The notes under the pieces: model-generated
Told to the model about the DNA's origin: nothing
The model's input: only the letters and a program-made list of their open reading frames with translations
Databases searched by the model: none
Shown here: one piece after another, positions 63,956 through 64,000 of the stretch
How the letters are laid out: every line of letters starts with the position of its first letter
Numbering within the stretch: position 1 is the first letter of the stretch
Program-made: the position numbers and the translations under genes
NCBI RefSeq assembly: GCF_032854445.1
Contig: NW_027017960.1
Coordinates: 62,001 to 126,000, forward strand
Direction of reading: 5' to 3'
Length of the DNA: 64,000 nucleotides
From: Liolophura sinensis
Lineage: Eukaryota > Mollusca > Polyplacophora > Chitonida > Chitonidae

Positions 63956-64000
63956 GTAATAAATAATTTTTGTTTTGGATATACCCCAGTCCCCCCTCCC

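Overview
The window looks like lophotrochozoan, probably molluscan, nuclear DNA. It is AT-rich and intron-rich, full of microsatellites and minisatellites. About sixteen copies of a tRNA-derived SINE carry a 3' tail of the 'acggcgtaaaacaccaatcaaataaata' type seen in mollusc genomes, and the long split genes have canonical GT/AG borders. Species assignment is inference. No genuine tRNA, rRNA or CRISPR was found.

Positions 1 to about 37,380 are dominated by a large, rearranged inverted duplication. The left arm (1-9,665) pairs with 17,165-37,379, and an inner block (11,222-14,330) pairs with 20,345-22,190. Each arm carries the 5' end of a PLAT-domain membrane-protein gene, so the two copies diverge from the centre. 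The left copy (minus strand, exons at 8,772-8,685 and 2,091-1,953) runs out of the window. The right copy (plus strand, 17,763-47,325) can be followed through signal peptide, PLAT exons, a thrombospondin-1-like exon, one transmembrane exon and a short tail. An intronless GNAT acetyltransferase gene (11,875-11,222) lies between them, and a broken inverted copy of it (21,714-22,178) sits in intron 1 of the right gene. The arms differ by minisatellite copy number, a SINE present only on the left, and a retrotransposon present only on the right.

That retrotransposon (27,702-35,955, minus strand) lies in intron 2 of the right PLAT gene. It is a young Ty3/gypsy-class LTR element whose integrase precedes the RT-end/RNase H block, as in Gmr1-like elements. 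The catalytic part of its RT is missing in frame. Its 5' LTR is split by a 5'-truncated LINE (33,795-35,889) that carries the end of an RT ORF, three hairpin repeats and a separate SGNH-hydrolase ORF.

The right part holds the 3' exons of the PLAT gene, a small repeat-flanked element with a gag-like remnant (42,023-43,272), a LINE relic (about 49,080-49,590) and a secreted PAN-C-type lectin gene (53,252-59,468). The last codons of the lectin gene have been amplified into a 48-bp satellite of about 32 copies just after the stop. The first exon of a membrane protein, possibly BK-channel-beta-like, starts at 63,596 and is cut by the window end. The PLAT and lectin proteins are predicted to be surface or secreted; nothing in the sequence links the genes into a common pathway.
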